A DNA stretch of 64,000 bases, from the NCBI RefSeq assembly GCF_902499555.1, contig NZ_CABVMM010000006.1, positions 186,001 through 250,000 of the forward strand. The letters run 5' to 3'. Positions 23,074 to 32,667 of this stretch are shown here, piece by piece; positions within the stretch are counted from its first letter, which is position 1, and the number at the start of each line of letters is the position of its first letter. The position numbers and the translations under genes were made by a program. Under the pieces are notes generated by a model, which had not been told where the DNA came from, ran no database searches, and saw only the letters and a list, made by a program, of their open reading frames with translations. This DNA is from Mesonia oceanica (GTDB lineage: Bacteria; Bacteroidota; Bacteroidia; Flavobacteriales; Flavobacteriaceae).

Positions 23074-25035
23074 TTACTTTACTTTAGTTAGCACAATTTG
23101 TTCGTTGTCTTTTTTAAGTATTTCATTAAAAAATTGTTTTAGAAATAAATAGTTATTAGGCATAATCATACTATCATGCATTTCTAAATCTACTGCTAAT
23201 CTAATGAACTTTCCGTTATTAGAAATAATATATTGATACAATCCTGAGTTTTCACCAAAGGTTAACTTTATAGATTCAGGAATTGAAGTGACCTCATAAT
23301 TTTCAGGGATTTTAAAGTTAATAATGTATTTATCTGTAAAGGGATATACAAAATCTACCGGAAATTTACGTTCTTCTAATTTAAATGGATTTTCGTCCTC
23401 CATAAAAAACATAAGTGGTTTTAAAAATATTTTATCTCCTACTTTTTCTGTTGCTTTTTCATATTCATAAGAGAATATTTCTGAAACAGCCCCTTCTTCT
23501 TCAAGATTTTCAGTTTCATATTCATTTATCAAGATGTTATCTAAAGAAGTTTCTTTATCTCTAAGGTAATCTTCCTCAGATTGCGAAAAATATTTCTTTT
23601 TAAATAAATAAGAGTAGTGATTACTTTTTTTGGTTCTTACTTTCCCATTTATTTTTCCATCTTCAGTAATAGTGGCAGTTACAACGTTTATTAATTTACT
23701 GGCATCAGGTTTTTTTAGATTGATTAGTTTCCATAATTCATTAGGTGTATCTACCATGACTCCATTCCAATTATAATCCCTAATTGGTAGAACATTGAAT
23801 TCACTGTATTTATCGGTAGCATCTAAAAAATATTCTTCCCCATCAATGGCAACGCGCCCTATTACATAGTTTAATCGATCTACGGTAGGAAAAAAAGGTT
23901 TTAGATTATCTCGTGTACTTATTACAACTGGACTGGCATCAAAACCAGCGTAGCGTAACATTGCCACTAAGGAAAGATTAATGTCTGCTGAATTACCAGA
24001 TTTTTCTTTATAAGCTTTTCTAATACCTTTATCAAAGTACTTAGACTTTTCATCATTCCATTTTAGATTTTTCTTAGCGTGATTAAATATATCTTTTGCT
24101 AATTCTAAAGATTGTTCTTCTTCTGCACTTGCTATTAAAGCGTCTATATCGTCTTCAAAAATATTTGTTCTTTTAATTTCATTCTCATAGTCATTACTAA
24201 AAGCTATGGTTCTCGCTACATCCTCCCAACTTTTAGAATAGTGCTTCATAATACCATAACTATTTTTTGTTGACATTAATTCAAATAAAACACCTCCTCT
24301 ATAATTCTCTATATTATCTACGTACTTTTCATCTTTTAAAGGAGGTACATTTTCTATATCATATTTATAGATATTTGCTTTCATTCCCATTCGCTGATCT
24401 ATTTTAGTTTCCATTTCAAATTTTGGATATATATATCCTTTGGGAATTCTATTGAAGACAAAACCATCTGGTGTAAATATTTTCGCTGTAATCTTTTTTG
24501 CAGGGATATCAAATTGAAAATTAAATTCGTCTATTCTAAAAAAATAGGGAGATCGTTCTTTATAATAAATATCTACTACTGAACCCTTTTTTACTTTGGG
24601 CATTGTAAAACTTACTTTTTTATATCTTTTAGAAAGTTCTTTTTCAAAAATCTGACCTTTATCAAGTTTTGTTTCCTCTATTTCACCCGCTACTAAATTA
24701 TACGTATATGCTTTTATTTTAGAGACGCTTTCACGATCTCCATCTATATATAGATATATTTTTTCGGTGGCATATTTTAAATCTTCTGGACGGTTGTTAT
24801 AAAATTTTATCCTTTTTCTTATTTCAGTAACCAATACTACAGAATTATAACTTACATCATAATACACTTCTTTATCATAATATAGGATTTCTGCACCGGC
24901 GGTACTATCTATAGCACTATAGCTTTTTTGCAATTCAGCTTTAGAGACTTCTCTAAGCTTATAATCTTGACTGTATAAATTGAAACTTAAATAGGTATTT
25001 ATAAATAAAATAGTGAATAATATTTTTCTCTTCAT
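23074..25035 (-). CDS. Secreted DUF3857/transglutaminase-fold protein lacking catalytic Cys and His
   Basis: A 653-residue exported protein (signal peptide about 1-22, ending LYSQ) with an N-terminal DUF3857 region (about 40-240) and a transglutaminase-like core (about 300-420). Where active relatives have the nucleophile in GDCxx, this protein has GNSADIN (Ser349), and the expected catalytic His is replaced in LNYVIGRV (Tyr390). The Asp in FLDATDK (about 405) is kept. It is therefore probably a non-catalytic paralogue of the adjacent 634-residue protein, five bases upstream. A role in peptide or glycan binding at the envelope is inference. Confidence 0.85.
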   Translation of the reverse strand: MKRKILFTILFINTYLSFNLYSQDYKLREVSKAELQKSYSAIDSTAGAEILYYDKEVYYDVSYNSVVLVTEIRKRIKFYNNRPEDLKYATEKIYLYIDGDRESVSKIKAYTYNLVAGEIEETKLDKGQIFEKELSKRYKKVSFTMPKVKKGSVVDIYYKERSPYFFRIDEFNFQFDIPAKKITAKIFTPDGFVFNRIPKGYIYPKFEMETKIDQRMGMKANIYKYDIENVPPLKDEKYVDNIENYRGGVLFELMSTKNSYGIMKHYSKSWEDVARTIAFSNDYENEIKRTNIFEDDIDALIASAEEEQSLELAKDIFNHAKKNLKWNDEKSKYFDKGIRKAYKEKSGNSADINLSLVAMLRYAGFDASPVVISTRDNLKPFFPTVDRLNYVIGRVAIDGEEYFLDATDKYSEFNVLPIRDYNWNGVMVDTPNELWKLINLKKPDASKLINVVTATITEDGKINGKVRTKKSNHYSYLFKKKYFSQSEEDYLRDKETSLDNILINEYETENLEEEGAVSEIFSYEYEKATEKVGDKIFLKPLMFFMEDENPFKLEERKFPVDFVYPFTDKYIINFKIPENYEVTSIPESIKLTFGENSGLYQYIISNNGKFIRLAVDLEMHDSMIMPNNYLFLKQFFNEILKKDNEQIVLTKVK

Positions 25036-25039
25036 AGTT

Positions 25040-26944
25040 TTATTCTTTCGCTATTAATGAAATTTTCTTTTCTTCTGATTTGGCTATATTCTCTCTAAAA
25101 TCCCGATATTCAGAATATTTTTCTTTTGGATAGGTACCTTCTTTTATCAAAATATCTTTTTTGTAAATAATTTTATGGTCTTTTATTTCTATAGACATTT
25201 TATAAGCTCCAAATTCTGTATTTATTTCAACATTATCAGGTTTTGCTTCAACACTATATCCTTTTGGAATTAAAATTTCTATTTCATCTTCATCCCAATA
25301 GCCTCTAGCTATTTGAAAAGCCGTTTTTCTATTTCTATAGCGTTTTGGTATGTAAGTAATAGCACTAATTGGATTAATAGGAATGAATAGCCTCTCTCCT
25401 GAAGGGGTTCCGAAATTATTCCCCTTCAACTGAAAGGTCTCTGTAAATTGGACTTCTGCTTTATCATTCTTCATTTTATGCTCTTTCACTTGAAGATTAT
25501 CTATGGAAGACCAATATTCGAAATCCCTTTTCTTAAGATCATCTGGAGAATAATGCTCTAAATATTGTCTATCGTCATATTGAATGCCTTTAGTAATTAT
25601 TTTTCCTTCAACATTTACTTCACCGGTATTAGCAAATTTTACTAAAGCTTGGGTAAATTGATAATTATCTTCATTTAAATAAGCAGGGGTTTTAATAATT
25701 TCTCCGCCCTCGGGTTTTATGACCAAAACTTTCCTGTCGTCTGTAAAATCACCTAAAAAACCAAATGGAATTGTTTGGCTAGTACAATCTATCCATTGAT
25801 AGCTATCTTGATAGGGAATCGCTAAAATGGCATGATTACCTTGTGCTAAACTTGCAAAATCGTCTTCAAAATCTATTTTTGTTTTTCCAGATTCTACGTG
25901 CGTATAATAGGCTTCTACTCCAACTGCTTCTAACAAAGCTTTTGTATAATTAGAAAGTCCTTTACAATCTCCATACTTCATCTCATCAACTTCGCTGGCT
26001 ACTATGGGTTGATAACCTCCAATACCTACTTGCACACTAATATACCTCGTGTTATTTTGAACATAATCATAAATAATTTTAGCTTTTTCTAAAGGATCTT
26101 CTACTCCGTTTGTTAACTGTTTTACTTTCTCAATAGTTGAAGAAGGTAACTCTGTTCGGTCAGCTAGTACCTTATTACTAAACCATTTCCCTAATTCTTG
26201 CCAATTAGTTACATTCTGTGCTTTATAACCTGAAAGATTGAAATTTTGAGGCATCACCAATACTTGAGGAACAACTCCACTTAATGGTAAATGAAAATCT
26301 TCTCTTGGAATTGGTTTAACATCTGTAATACTGTAAATAACTCCTGAAGGATTTTCTTCTTTCTTCACTTCAAAGTTTTCAAAATTCTTCTCTTTTATCG
26401 TTAGCTTTGTTTCATTCTTATCAAAAAGCAATTGATAACTAGAACTTTGAACATACGTATCATAATCTTGTATAAAACTATGGCTAGGTACAAATGCAGT
26501 ATTATCTGTTTTATATTCTTTAGTAAAGGCTATTGAATAAGGGTAGCCTGTTGGTTTATAATCTAAATACTTGGCTCTGGAATCTGAATACAATGTTGAA
26601 CCGCTTACAGCACTTCTATCTGTAAAATCTTTTTCTTTTATCTTTTTTATTAAGTCACCACTAGCATTATAAATTAGTACTTCTACATTCTTTAAGCTAA
26701 TATCATCATCATAATAAGCATAACAAAATGCAAAGTCATCTCCCTTTGAATTTAAAACGGTTATCAAACTATACTGCTTTACAGTCATTGAAGAATTTCC
26801 ATTTAACTCAATTTCTGTGGTATAATTTCTAATTACAGCATTAGAATTTCTAAACTCACTGGCATCAATAGGTATTATATTTTTTTGAGCATAGATAGCC
26901 AGAGTAGATATCCAAAAGATGGACATCAATACTATTTTTTTCAT
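25040..26944 (-). CDS. Secreted DUF3857/transglutaminase-fold protein with intact triad
   Basis: A 634-residue exported protein (signal peptide ending IYAQ, about 20). DUF3857 covers about 40-230 and a transglutaminase core about 270-400, with the full Cys-His-Asp set: GDCKGLS (Cys327), GNHAI (His371) and WIDCTS (Asp386). A C-terminal beta-rich domain follows. These bacterial proteins are thought to act as proteases or cross-linkers, but no substrate is established. It heads the operon that continues through the inactive paralogue, mazG-like, the small membrane gene and aroA. Confidence 0.9.
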   Translation of the reverse strand: MKKIVLMSIFWISTLAIYAQKNIIPIDASEFRNSNAVIRNYTTEIELNGNSSMTVKQYSLITVLNSKGDDFAFCYAYYDDDISLKNVEVLIYNASGDLIKKIKEKDFTDRSAVSGSTLYSDSRAKYLDYKPTGYPYSIAFTKEYKTDNTAFVPSHSFIQDYDTYVQSSSYQLLFDKNETKLTIKEKNFENFEVKKEENPSGVIYSITDVKPIPREDFHLPLSGVVPQVLVMPQNFNLSGYKAQNVTNWQELGKWFSNKVLADRTELPSSTIEKVKQLTNGVEDPLEKAKIIYDYVQNNTRYISVQVGIGGYQPIVASEVDEMKYGDCKGLSNYTKALLEAVGVEAYYTHVESGKTKIDFEDDFASLAQGNHAILAIPYQDSYQWIDCTSQTIPFGFLGDFTDDRKVLVIKPEGGEIIKTPAYLNEDNYQFTQALVKFANTGEVNVEGKIITKGIQYDDRQYLEHYSPDDLKKRDFEYWSSIDNLQVKEHKMKNDKAEVQFTETFQLKGNNFGTPSGERLFIPINPISAITYIPKRYRNRKTAFQIARGYWDEDEIEILIPKGYSVEAKPDNVEINTEFGAYKMSIEIKDHKIIYKKDILIKEGTYPKEKYSEYRDFRENIAKSEEKKISLIAKE

Positions 26945-26995
26945 ATAAGCATTTTCTTAACGAGACGTTAAAAATATAAATTTTAAAAGAATCTG

Positions 26996-27448
26996 CTAAT
27001 ATTTTTCTTTAGAATCTATAATAATAGTTACCGGACCATCATTTAAAAGAGATACTTTCATATCGGCACCAAATTCTCCGGTTCCTACTTTTTTGTCTAA
27101 TTGTTTTTCAAATTCCTTGATAAATGCTTTATATAGCGGAATGGCTACATCGGGTTTTGCAGCTTTAATAAAACTAGGACGATTGCCCTTTTTGGTACTG
27201 GCGTGAAGGGTAAACTGACTTATAATTAGTGCTTCTCCATCGATATCTTTTAAGGATAAATTCATCTTATCATCTTCATCGCTAAAAATTCGCATATTGA
27301 TGATTTTTCGACAAAGCCACTCGATCTCTTCTTGATGGTCTTCATCTTCAATTCCTACCAATAATAAAAGTCCACTTTTTATGGAAGATTTTACATTGTT
27401 TTCTATGGTTACGCTTGCTTCACTTACGCGCTGCAATACAACTCTCAT
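26996..27448 (-). CDS. dtd: D-aminoacyl-tRNA deacylase
   Basis: DTD hydrolyses D-amino acids, and glycine mischarged on tRNA(Ala), from tRNA. The 150-residue protein begins MRVVLQRVSEASVTIEN and has the two diagnostic loops SQFTLHAST and NDGPVTIII. Length is standard. It follows rsgA by five bases on the same strand. Confidence 0.96.
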   Translation of the reverse strand: MRVVLQRVSEASVTIENNVKSSIKSGLLLLVGIEDEDHQEEIEWLCRKIINMRIFSDEDDKMNLSLKDIDGEALIISQFTLHASTKKGNRPSFIKAAKPDVAIPLYKAFIKEFEKQLDKKVGTGEFGADMKVSLLNDGPVTIIIDSKEKY

Positions 27449-27453
27449 ACATT

Positions 27454-28401
27454 TTATTCTTTATAAATATCTACTCGGTAATTTTCGTCTTCCCCTTCAA
27501 TAATCTGCAAATAAGACTTATATCTGGACATAGCGATTTCCCCTAACTCTAAAGCTTCCTTTACCGCACATTTAGGTTCTTCTAAATGAAGGCAATTATT
27601 GAATTTACATTGCTCTTTTAGCTTAAAAAATTCAGGAAAATAATCTCCTAGCTCTTCTTTCTCTATTTCTACAATCCCAAAACCTTTAATACCAGGCGTA
27701 TCAATAATTTGTGCATCAAACGAAAGATCAAACATTTCAGCAAAAGTGGTCGTATGTTGACCTTGTAAATGTTGTTCTGATATTTCTGAAGTTTTTAAAC
27801 TTAGCCCAGGCTGCAATTGATTGATTAAAGTGGTTTTTCCTACACCACTATGACCGGAAAACAAAGAGGTTTTTCCTAGCATCATTTCTTTTACCCTTTC
27901 TATATTTTTACCTGTTTTTGCTGAAATAGGTATCGCTTCATACCCAATAGCACGATACATTCCCAATAAATACCTGATTTCGTCTTTTTCTTCTTCCGTA
28001 TAGGTATCTACCTTATTGAAAAGCAACACGGCTTTAATCCCGTATGCTTCAGCAGTGACTAAAAAACGATCGATAAAGGTGGTAAATGTAGGGGGATTAT
28101 TGAGCGTAACAATTAAAAAAGCGATATCGATATTTGCCGCGATAATATGGGTTTGTTTAGAAAGGTTCACCGATTTTCTAATGATGTAATTCTCTCGTTC
28201 TTCAATCTCTTTAATAACGCCTACTACCTCATCTACATTATGGTCTAAATCAAACAGCACACGATCTCCTACTGCTACGGGATTGGTATTTTTAATCCCT
28301 TTTATCCTGAACTTACCTTTGATACGGCACTGATAAAACTGTCCGTCTTCCGCTTTAACAGTATACCAGCTTCCAGTTGATTTATAAACGGTTCCTTTCA
28401 T
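27454..28401 (-). CDS. rsgA: Ribosome small-subunit-dependent GTPase RsgA
   Basis: RsgA is a circularly permuted GTPase that checks maturation of the 30S subunit. An N-terminal OB fold (about 1-70) is followed by motifs in permuted order: G4 FNKVD, G1 GHSGVGKTT and G3 DTPGIKGFG. A zinc knuckle at the C-terminus carries CKFNNCLHLEEPKC. 315 residues, normal length. It forms an operon with dtd. Confidence 0.97.
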   Translation of the reverse strand: MKGTVYKSTGSWYTVKAEDGQFYQCRIKGKFRIKGIKNTNPVAVGDRVLFDLDHNVDEVVGVIKEIEERENYIIRKSVNLSKQTHIIAANIDIAFLIVTLNNPPTFTTFIDRFLVTAEAYGIKAVLLFNKVDTYTEEEKDEIRYLLGMYRAIGYEAIPISAKTGKNIERVKEMMLGKTSLFSGHSGVGKTTLINQLQPGLSLKTSEISEQHLQGQHTTTFAEMFDLSFDAQIIDTPGIKGFGIVEIEKEELGDYFPEFFKLKEQCKFNNCLHLEEPKCAVKEALELGEIAMSRYKSYLQIIEGEDENYRVDIYKE

Positions 28402-28436
28402 ATTACAAAAATGAACAATCCCTGCCTATTTAGCAT

Positions 28437-28471
28437 AAAAAAAGACTGCTTTTTTAGGCAGTCTTTTTTAT
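28437..28471 (-). terminator. Terminator of the 550-residue secreted protein gene
   Basis: Stem AAAGACTGC / GCAGTCTTT with a long T-run on the minus strand, just after the stop codon at 28489 and before rsgA. Confidence 0.9.
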
Positions 28472-28488
28472 TAAAGTTCAAGCTATTA

Positions 28489-30141
28489 TTATTTAATATA
28501 CATTCTACCCAATTTATCTTTAGATTTTCTTGAAGAATAAATAATATATTCTTTGGGATTTTTGCGTAAAAACACTCCTGGTCTTAATACCAATTGCTTT
28601 TTCTGAAAGTCTTCTTGGTCTATTCTTTCAACATCACCATTTTCATTAAAAACAAATGCAGACGGTATAGCTTTATTATAATTCCCCATAGATCTAATTT
28701 CCTCTATATCTACTTCTCCAATATTTTTTTTATTATCGTTAAATAATACAGTTAACTTATGATCGCTATAAATAGGTATTGCACTTAAATATTCTGGGCC
28801 TTTACCTAAATTAGCAACAGGAATTGTTATACTTCCCCCAACGGCGAATGTACCATTACCATAACCACCCCAAAAACCTACTGATAAAACTGTAAAACTT
28901 GCGGTTTGTTGTTTAGGCACCACATTAGACCAGGCAATACTTCCATCTGGATTTAAAGAGGTTACAATAATTTCGTTATGAGTATATATTACCGGATGAA
29001 CAGCCATCGGGCCAAAACCAGTTTTATCTCCTACAACTACTGTATGATATTCAGAAAGCAAAATAACCCCTCCATCTTCTTTTTCAATAATAGAGTGAGT
29101 TCTATATAAGGGTTTAATGTCTTTATCCTTTTTAGCCCTTCGCTCCCCAATTAATTTCACTTTTGTTTCATAATCAAAATCATTAAAGCTTATATTCTCT
29201 ACTTCATTGTTTTTAGAATTTACAACCACAGAGTAAACTCCTCTAAGATTTTTTAAAGCTTTACCATTTTTTCTGACATTTGAGTAAAAACCGACAATAT
29301 TTACGCTTCCATTTGCTGTAGAGAAAACTTGCCCATTGATAACTTCTTTATCCTCAAAATTGATGTTAACCACTTCCTTCTGATAATTATTATTTTTCTT
29401 AAAGGCATACAATTGAAAATTTTCGATATGCTTCTTTGCCTTTTTGTCTCTATAACTTTCATTAATTGCTAAGAAAATATCTCCATTTAAATTCACATCA
29501 TAATCAGAAATTTCAAACTCTAATTCCTTTTTATCTTCATAAGGAACTTTCTCTAAATATTCTGTTATAACATTTAATTGCTTATCAAATAATTTTATTT
29601 CATATTGTATTTGTTCTTCTTTTTCAAACAAAGTAGCATGCATTACTAAAAGTATATCTTTATCGGGGGAGCTTTTAAAATAAAAGCAACCACGCTCACG
29701 CTTTTTTGTTACTTGCGTATTGAAAAGTTTTACTTGTTCATTAGATATATTCCCTTGTTTATCGACAGCATATCCAAATAAATGATAAACATCATCCTTA
29801 TTATCATACATACTACCAATCACATAAATATTATCTCCAATATTTACAATACTTTCAAACTCTATATCTTTTTTTAAGTGTTCAGGTAGTTCTATATCGG
29901 TAGTTTTAAGATGATCCATATTACCGGAAGAAAATGTTTTTATGTAATAATTTTTACCCTTGGTAGCAAGTGTATAAATTATACCATCTAATTCGGCAGC
30001 AATTTTTACGATTTTTTCTTTGTCTTCTTCAATTTCTGCTCCGTGAGTAATACTTACATTACCAAGAGTAGCGTTTTGAGCTTGAGTTTTAAATAATCCT
30101 ATTATCATAAATAACAGGAAAATAGGTAATTTTTTTGTCAT
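28489..30141 (-). CDS. Secreted protein of unknown function
   Basis: A 550-residue exported protein with a signal peptide ending near KTQAQ (about 22) and no T9SS sorting domain. The body is made of repeated beta-strand segments in the manner of a propeller (for example IYVIGSMYDNKDDVYHLFGY and GGVILLSEYHTVVVGD), but no catalytic motif was recognised. It is a stand-alone gene: terminators lie on both sides, at 28437 and 30163. Confidence 0.7.
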   Translation of the reverse strand: MTKKLPIFLLFMIIGLFKTQAQNATLGNVSITHGAEIEEDKEKIVKIAAELDGIIYTLATKGKNYYIKTFSSGNMDHLKTTDIELPEHLKKDIEFESIVNIGDNIYVIGSMYDNKDDVYHLFGYAVDKQGNISNEQVKLFNTQVTKKRERGCFYFKSSPDKDILLVMHATLFEKEEQIQYEIKLFDKQLNVITEYLEKVPYEDKKELEFEISDYDVNLNGDIFLAINESYRDKKAKKHIENFQLYAFKKNNNYQKEVVNINFEDKEVINGQVFSTANGSVNIVGFYSNVRKNGKALKNLRGVYSVVVNSKNNEVENISFNDFDYETKVKLIGERRAKKDKDIKPLYRTHSIIEKEDGGVILLSEYHTVVVGDKTGFGPMAVHPVIYTHNEIIVTSLNPDGSIAWSNVVPKQQTASFTVLSVGFWGGYGNGTFAVGGSITIPVANLGKGPEYLSAIPIYSDHKLTVLFNDNKKNIGEVDIEEIRSMGNYNKAIPSAFVFNENGDVERIDQEDFQKKQLVLRPGVFLRKNPKEYIIYSSRKSKDKLGRMYIK

Positions 30142-30162
30142 TAGATATAAAGTTAAAAATGA

Positions 30163-30191
30163 AAAAATCAGATAGTATTATCTGATTTTAA
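30163..30191 (-). terminator. Terminator of the DAHP synthase gene
   Basis: Palindrome AAAATCAGATA / TATCTGATTTT with a T-rich continuation on the minus strand, about 37 bases after the stop codon at 30228. Confidence 0.85.
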
Positions 30192-30227
30192 CAAACCTAT
30201 AACATTTATAAATACAATCAAAAAAAA

Positions 30228-31310
30228 TTATTCATTTAAGATTTTTTCTTGATGATTAATAGATTCTTGGTGAATTGCTTTAAATATTTTTAAGATAAAC
30301 TCTTCACTTAAATTATGCTCTTTCCCATCTAAAATCATTTTTCCCAAAATCTCATTCCATCGTGTTGATTGTAAAATTGCCACGTTTTTTTCTTTTTTCA
30401 CTTCGCCAATATCATCAGCAACTTTCATTCGTTTTCCTAAAATGTCTAACAACTGATTATCGATTACATCAATTTTGGCACGAAGTGAAGCCAACTTTTC
30501 CTGAAAATCCTGACTCTGTGAAACTTCTTTTCTAATCTTTAAATCTCGTGTCATTTGGTCTAATGCCTTTGGCGTTATTTGCTGTTGGGCATCACTCCAC
30601 GCATGGTCGGGATCATAATGCGTTTCTACCATAATTCCGTCGTAATTTAAATCCAATGCCGTCTGACATAAATCGGTAATAATATCTCTTCTACCAGCGA
30701 TATGTGATGGATCTAAAATTAAGGGCAAGTCTGGAAACTTCGTTTGTAAATCAATCGCAATTTGCCATTCCGGATTGTTACGGTATTTTGATTTTTCGTA
30801 AGTAGAAAAGCCTCTGTGAATTACTCCCAAGTTTTTCACATCCTGCTTGTAAAAACGCTCTACCGCACCTAACCAAAGGGATAAATCTGGATTCACTGGA
30901 TTTTTGATTAATACCGTTTTATCGGTTCCCTTTAACGCTTCTGCTATCTCCTGAATATTAAATGGAGACACCGTAGTTCTTGCGCCTATCCATAAAATAT
31001 CAACATCATGCTTCAAAGCTAAATCTACATGAATTGGATTAGCCACTTCTGTCGTGGTTAACAATCCAGTTTCTTCTTTGGCTTTTTGCAACCACTTTAA
31101 CCCTAAAGCTCCAACGCCCTCAAAATTTCCGGGTCGCGTTCTTGGTTTCCAGATACCCGCACGCAATACGCTCGTGTCTGTTTCTTTTAACTGATGTGCA
31201 ATTTTTAATACTTGCTCTTCCGTTTCAGCGCTACAAGGCCCTGCAATCACTAATGGGTGATCTAAATTAAACTGATCTAACCAAGTTCTTAATTCTTTTT
31301 TATTTTCCAT
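30228..31310 (-). CDS. Bifunctional DAHP synthase / chorismate mutase
   Basis: This enzyme catalyses both the first step of the shikimate pathway (phosphoenolpyruvate plus erythrose 4-phosphate) and the conversion of chorismate to prephenate. Residues 1-260 form the class I-beta-type DAHP/KDO8P synthase barrel (VIAGPCSAETEEQ, GIWKPRTRPGNFEG, DPSHIAGRRD). Residues about 270-360 form an AroQ chorismate mutase helix bundle (LRAKIDVIDNQLLDILGKRMKVADDIG). Fusions of this kind are normal in Bacteroidota. It is separated from tyrA by a 508-bp repeat-filled gap. Confidence 0.95.
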   Translation of the reverse strand: MENKKELRTWLDQFNLDHPLVIAGPCSAETEEQVLKIAHQLKETDTSVLRAGIWKPRTRPGNFEGVGALGLKWLQKAKEETGLLTTTEVANPIHVDLALKHDVDILWIGARTTVSPFNIQEIAEALKGTDKTVLIKNPVNPDLSLWLGAVERFYKQDVKNLGVIHRGFSTYEKSKYRNNPEWQIAIDLQTKFPDLPLILDPSHIAGRRDIITDLCQTALDLNYDGIMVETHYDPDHAWSDAQQQITPKALDQMTRDLKIRKEVSQSQDFQEKLASLRAKIDVIDNQLLDILGKRMKVADDIGEVKKEKNVAILQSTRWNEILGKMILDGKEHNLSEEFILKIFKAIHQESINHQEKILNE

Positions 31311-31465
31311 AGGTGTTTGTTTTCTGTGTTTTACCCCTCTGCCTTCGGCATCTCCCCTTTTGAAGGAGAGAAACTTTTTGTAATTAAGACAGCGTTTTTT
31401 CTATTTGTTCTAATTTATTTTTTAACATTTTGTTCCCCTCTTTTTTAAGTAGGGGTGGTTATATT
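31311..31465. other. Spacer upstream of the DAHP synthase gene, short inverted repeats only
   Basis: First part of the 508-bp gap between DAHP synthase and tyrA. It holds two short imperfect inverted repeats (around CTGCCTTCGGCA at 31337 and CCCCTC..GAGGGG-type arms), common spacer sequences in Bacteroidota. A 14-codon open frame at 31384-31428 on the minus strand has no aromatic codon cluster, so it is not a leader peptide of the pheA kind. No TAnnTTTG box was seen. Confidence 0.4.
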
Positions 31466-31612
31466 GGGCGTTTCCCTATCGGGTCGGGCTTTCGGCAGTC
31501 GCTTTTTTAATTTGTCTCAACCTTTCGAGTTAAGTTTATCCTGAGCGATAGTCGAAGGGCTCAAGGTGACAAATTAAAAAGAGCTTCAACAATGCCTCTA
31601 TCCCTAACGCAA
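31466..31612. repeat. Intergenic repeat family A, copy A2 (inverted)
   Basis: Reverse-complement of the A1/A3 element: starts GGGCGTTTCCCTATCGGGTC, contains CCTTTCGAGTT..GACTATCGCTC-type arms in inverse orientation, and ends ATCCCTAACGCA. It lies inside the aromatic gene cluster between tyrA and the DAHP synthase gene. Confidence 0.8.
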
Positions 31613-31676
31613 TGTATTTTCACTAGTTACATGAATTCATATAAGTATAAAATTTAAGTGTTGCTTTTCAATCTAT

Positions 31677-31813
31677 TAATATTTAAAACTCCTGCGAGGT
31701 CTTTTTTCTACCTCGCAGGTATGATTTTTAGCTGTAAAATACCTACAAGGTTTGTTAAACCTTGCAGGAATGACCAGTTCAATAGAACTATTGTTTTTTT
31801 ACGTCTAACTCAC
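31677..31813. repeat. Intergenic hairpin repeat family C, copy C2 (fuller copy)
   Basis: Two hairpins in tandem: arms CCTGCGAGGT / ACCTCGCAGG (31691-31719) and CCTACAAGGTTT / AAACCTTGCAGG (31742-31768). The conserved end GTTCAATAGAACTA follows. The inverted relative C1 at 18601-18720 has lost the inner arms of the second hairpin. It lies six bases beyond the tyrA stop codon. Confidence 0.75.
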
Positions 31814-31818
31814 GTTAG

Positions 31819-32667
31819 TTAATTTATTCCGTTTAAAACATTTTTAATATGGTTGGTATTAGCCATTTCTTTATATACTTGTTCAAAATTATCTTGCTCC
31901 ATCAGGTTTTTAAATTCATTCAAATTCTGAATATATTCCTTCAAGGTTTCCAAGACGTTTTCTTTATTCTGCTGAAAAATGGGCGCCCACATCGCCGGCG
32001 AACTTTTGGCCAAACGCACGGTAGATGCAAATCCGCTACCGGCCAAATCGAAAATATCTTTTTCATTTTTCTCTTTTTCCAACACGGTTTTACCTAACAT
32101 AAAAGAGCTGATATGCGACAAATGAGATACATACGCAATGTGTTTGTCGTGCGAATGCGGATCCATATAACGGATTCTCATTCCTAAACGCTGAAAGATT
32201 TCGAAAGCAATTTCCTGCAACTTAAAAGCTGTTTTTTCTACCTCGCAAACAATCATGGTTTTGTTTCGGTATAAATTTGGGATCGCCGCCTCGGGTCCAG
32301 AAAACTCCGTTCCCGCAATGGGATGTGCTGCTAAATAATTTCTTCGTTTCGGATGATTCTTCACAGACTCACATATCTTTTCTTTTGTAGAACCGGTATC
32401 CAGGACCAAGGTATTTTCACCCACATGATCTAACACCTGAGCAAGCACTTGTAGACTCACATCTACCGGTACCGAAACAATAACCACTTCGGCTTGTTTT
32501 AAATCTTCCAATTGAGCTATTGCATCAATCAGCTGTAAATCTTTGGCTTTTTGAGCGTTTTTTTCATTTTTATCTATCCCTATAATTTCAACATTCTCAA
32601 AAACAGCTTTTATATCTAAAGCCATCGAACCACCAATTAATCCTATTCCTACTACTGCTACTTTCAT
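31819..32667 (-). CDS. tyrA: Prephenate dehydrogenase
   Basis: TyrA oxidatively decarboxylates prephenate to 4-hydroxyphenylpyruvate, the tyrosine branch. The 282-residue protein has an N-terminal Rossmann motif GIGLIGGSMA (about 7-16), then DTGSTKEKI, HPIAGTEFSGP and the C-terminal helical dimerisation domain with HIAYVSHLSH. No ACT domain is present. It overlaps the aminotransferase gene by four bases and ends the pheA-aminotransferase-tyrA transcript. Confidence 0.95.
   Translation of the reverse strand: MKVAVVGIGLIGGSMALDIKAVFENVEIIGIDKNEKNAQKAKDLQLIDAIAQLEDLKQAEVVIVSVPVDVSLQVLAQVLDHVGENTLVLDTGSTKEKICESVKNHPKRRNYLAAHPIAGTEFSGPEAAIPNLYRNKTMIVCEVEKTAFKLQEIAFEIFQRLGMRIRYMDPHSHDKHIAYVSHLSHISSFMLGKTVLEKEKNEKDIFDLAGSGFASTVRLAKSSPAMWAPIFQQNKENVLETLKEYIQNLNEFKNLMEQDNFEQVYKEMANTNHIKNVLNGIN

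Noticed and set aside
31384..31428. 14-codon frame upstream of the DAHP synthase gene, considered as a second leader peptide
   Set aside because: It has no aromatic codon cluster and no terminator hairpin with a T-run between it and the gene.
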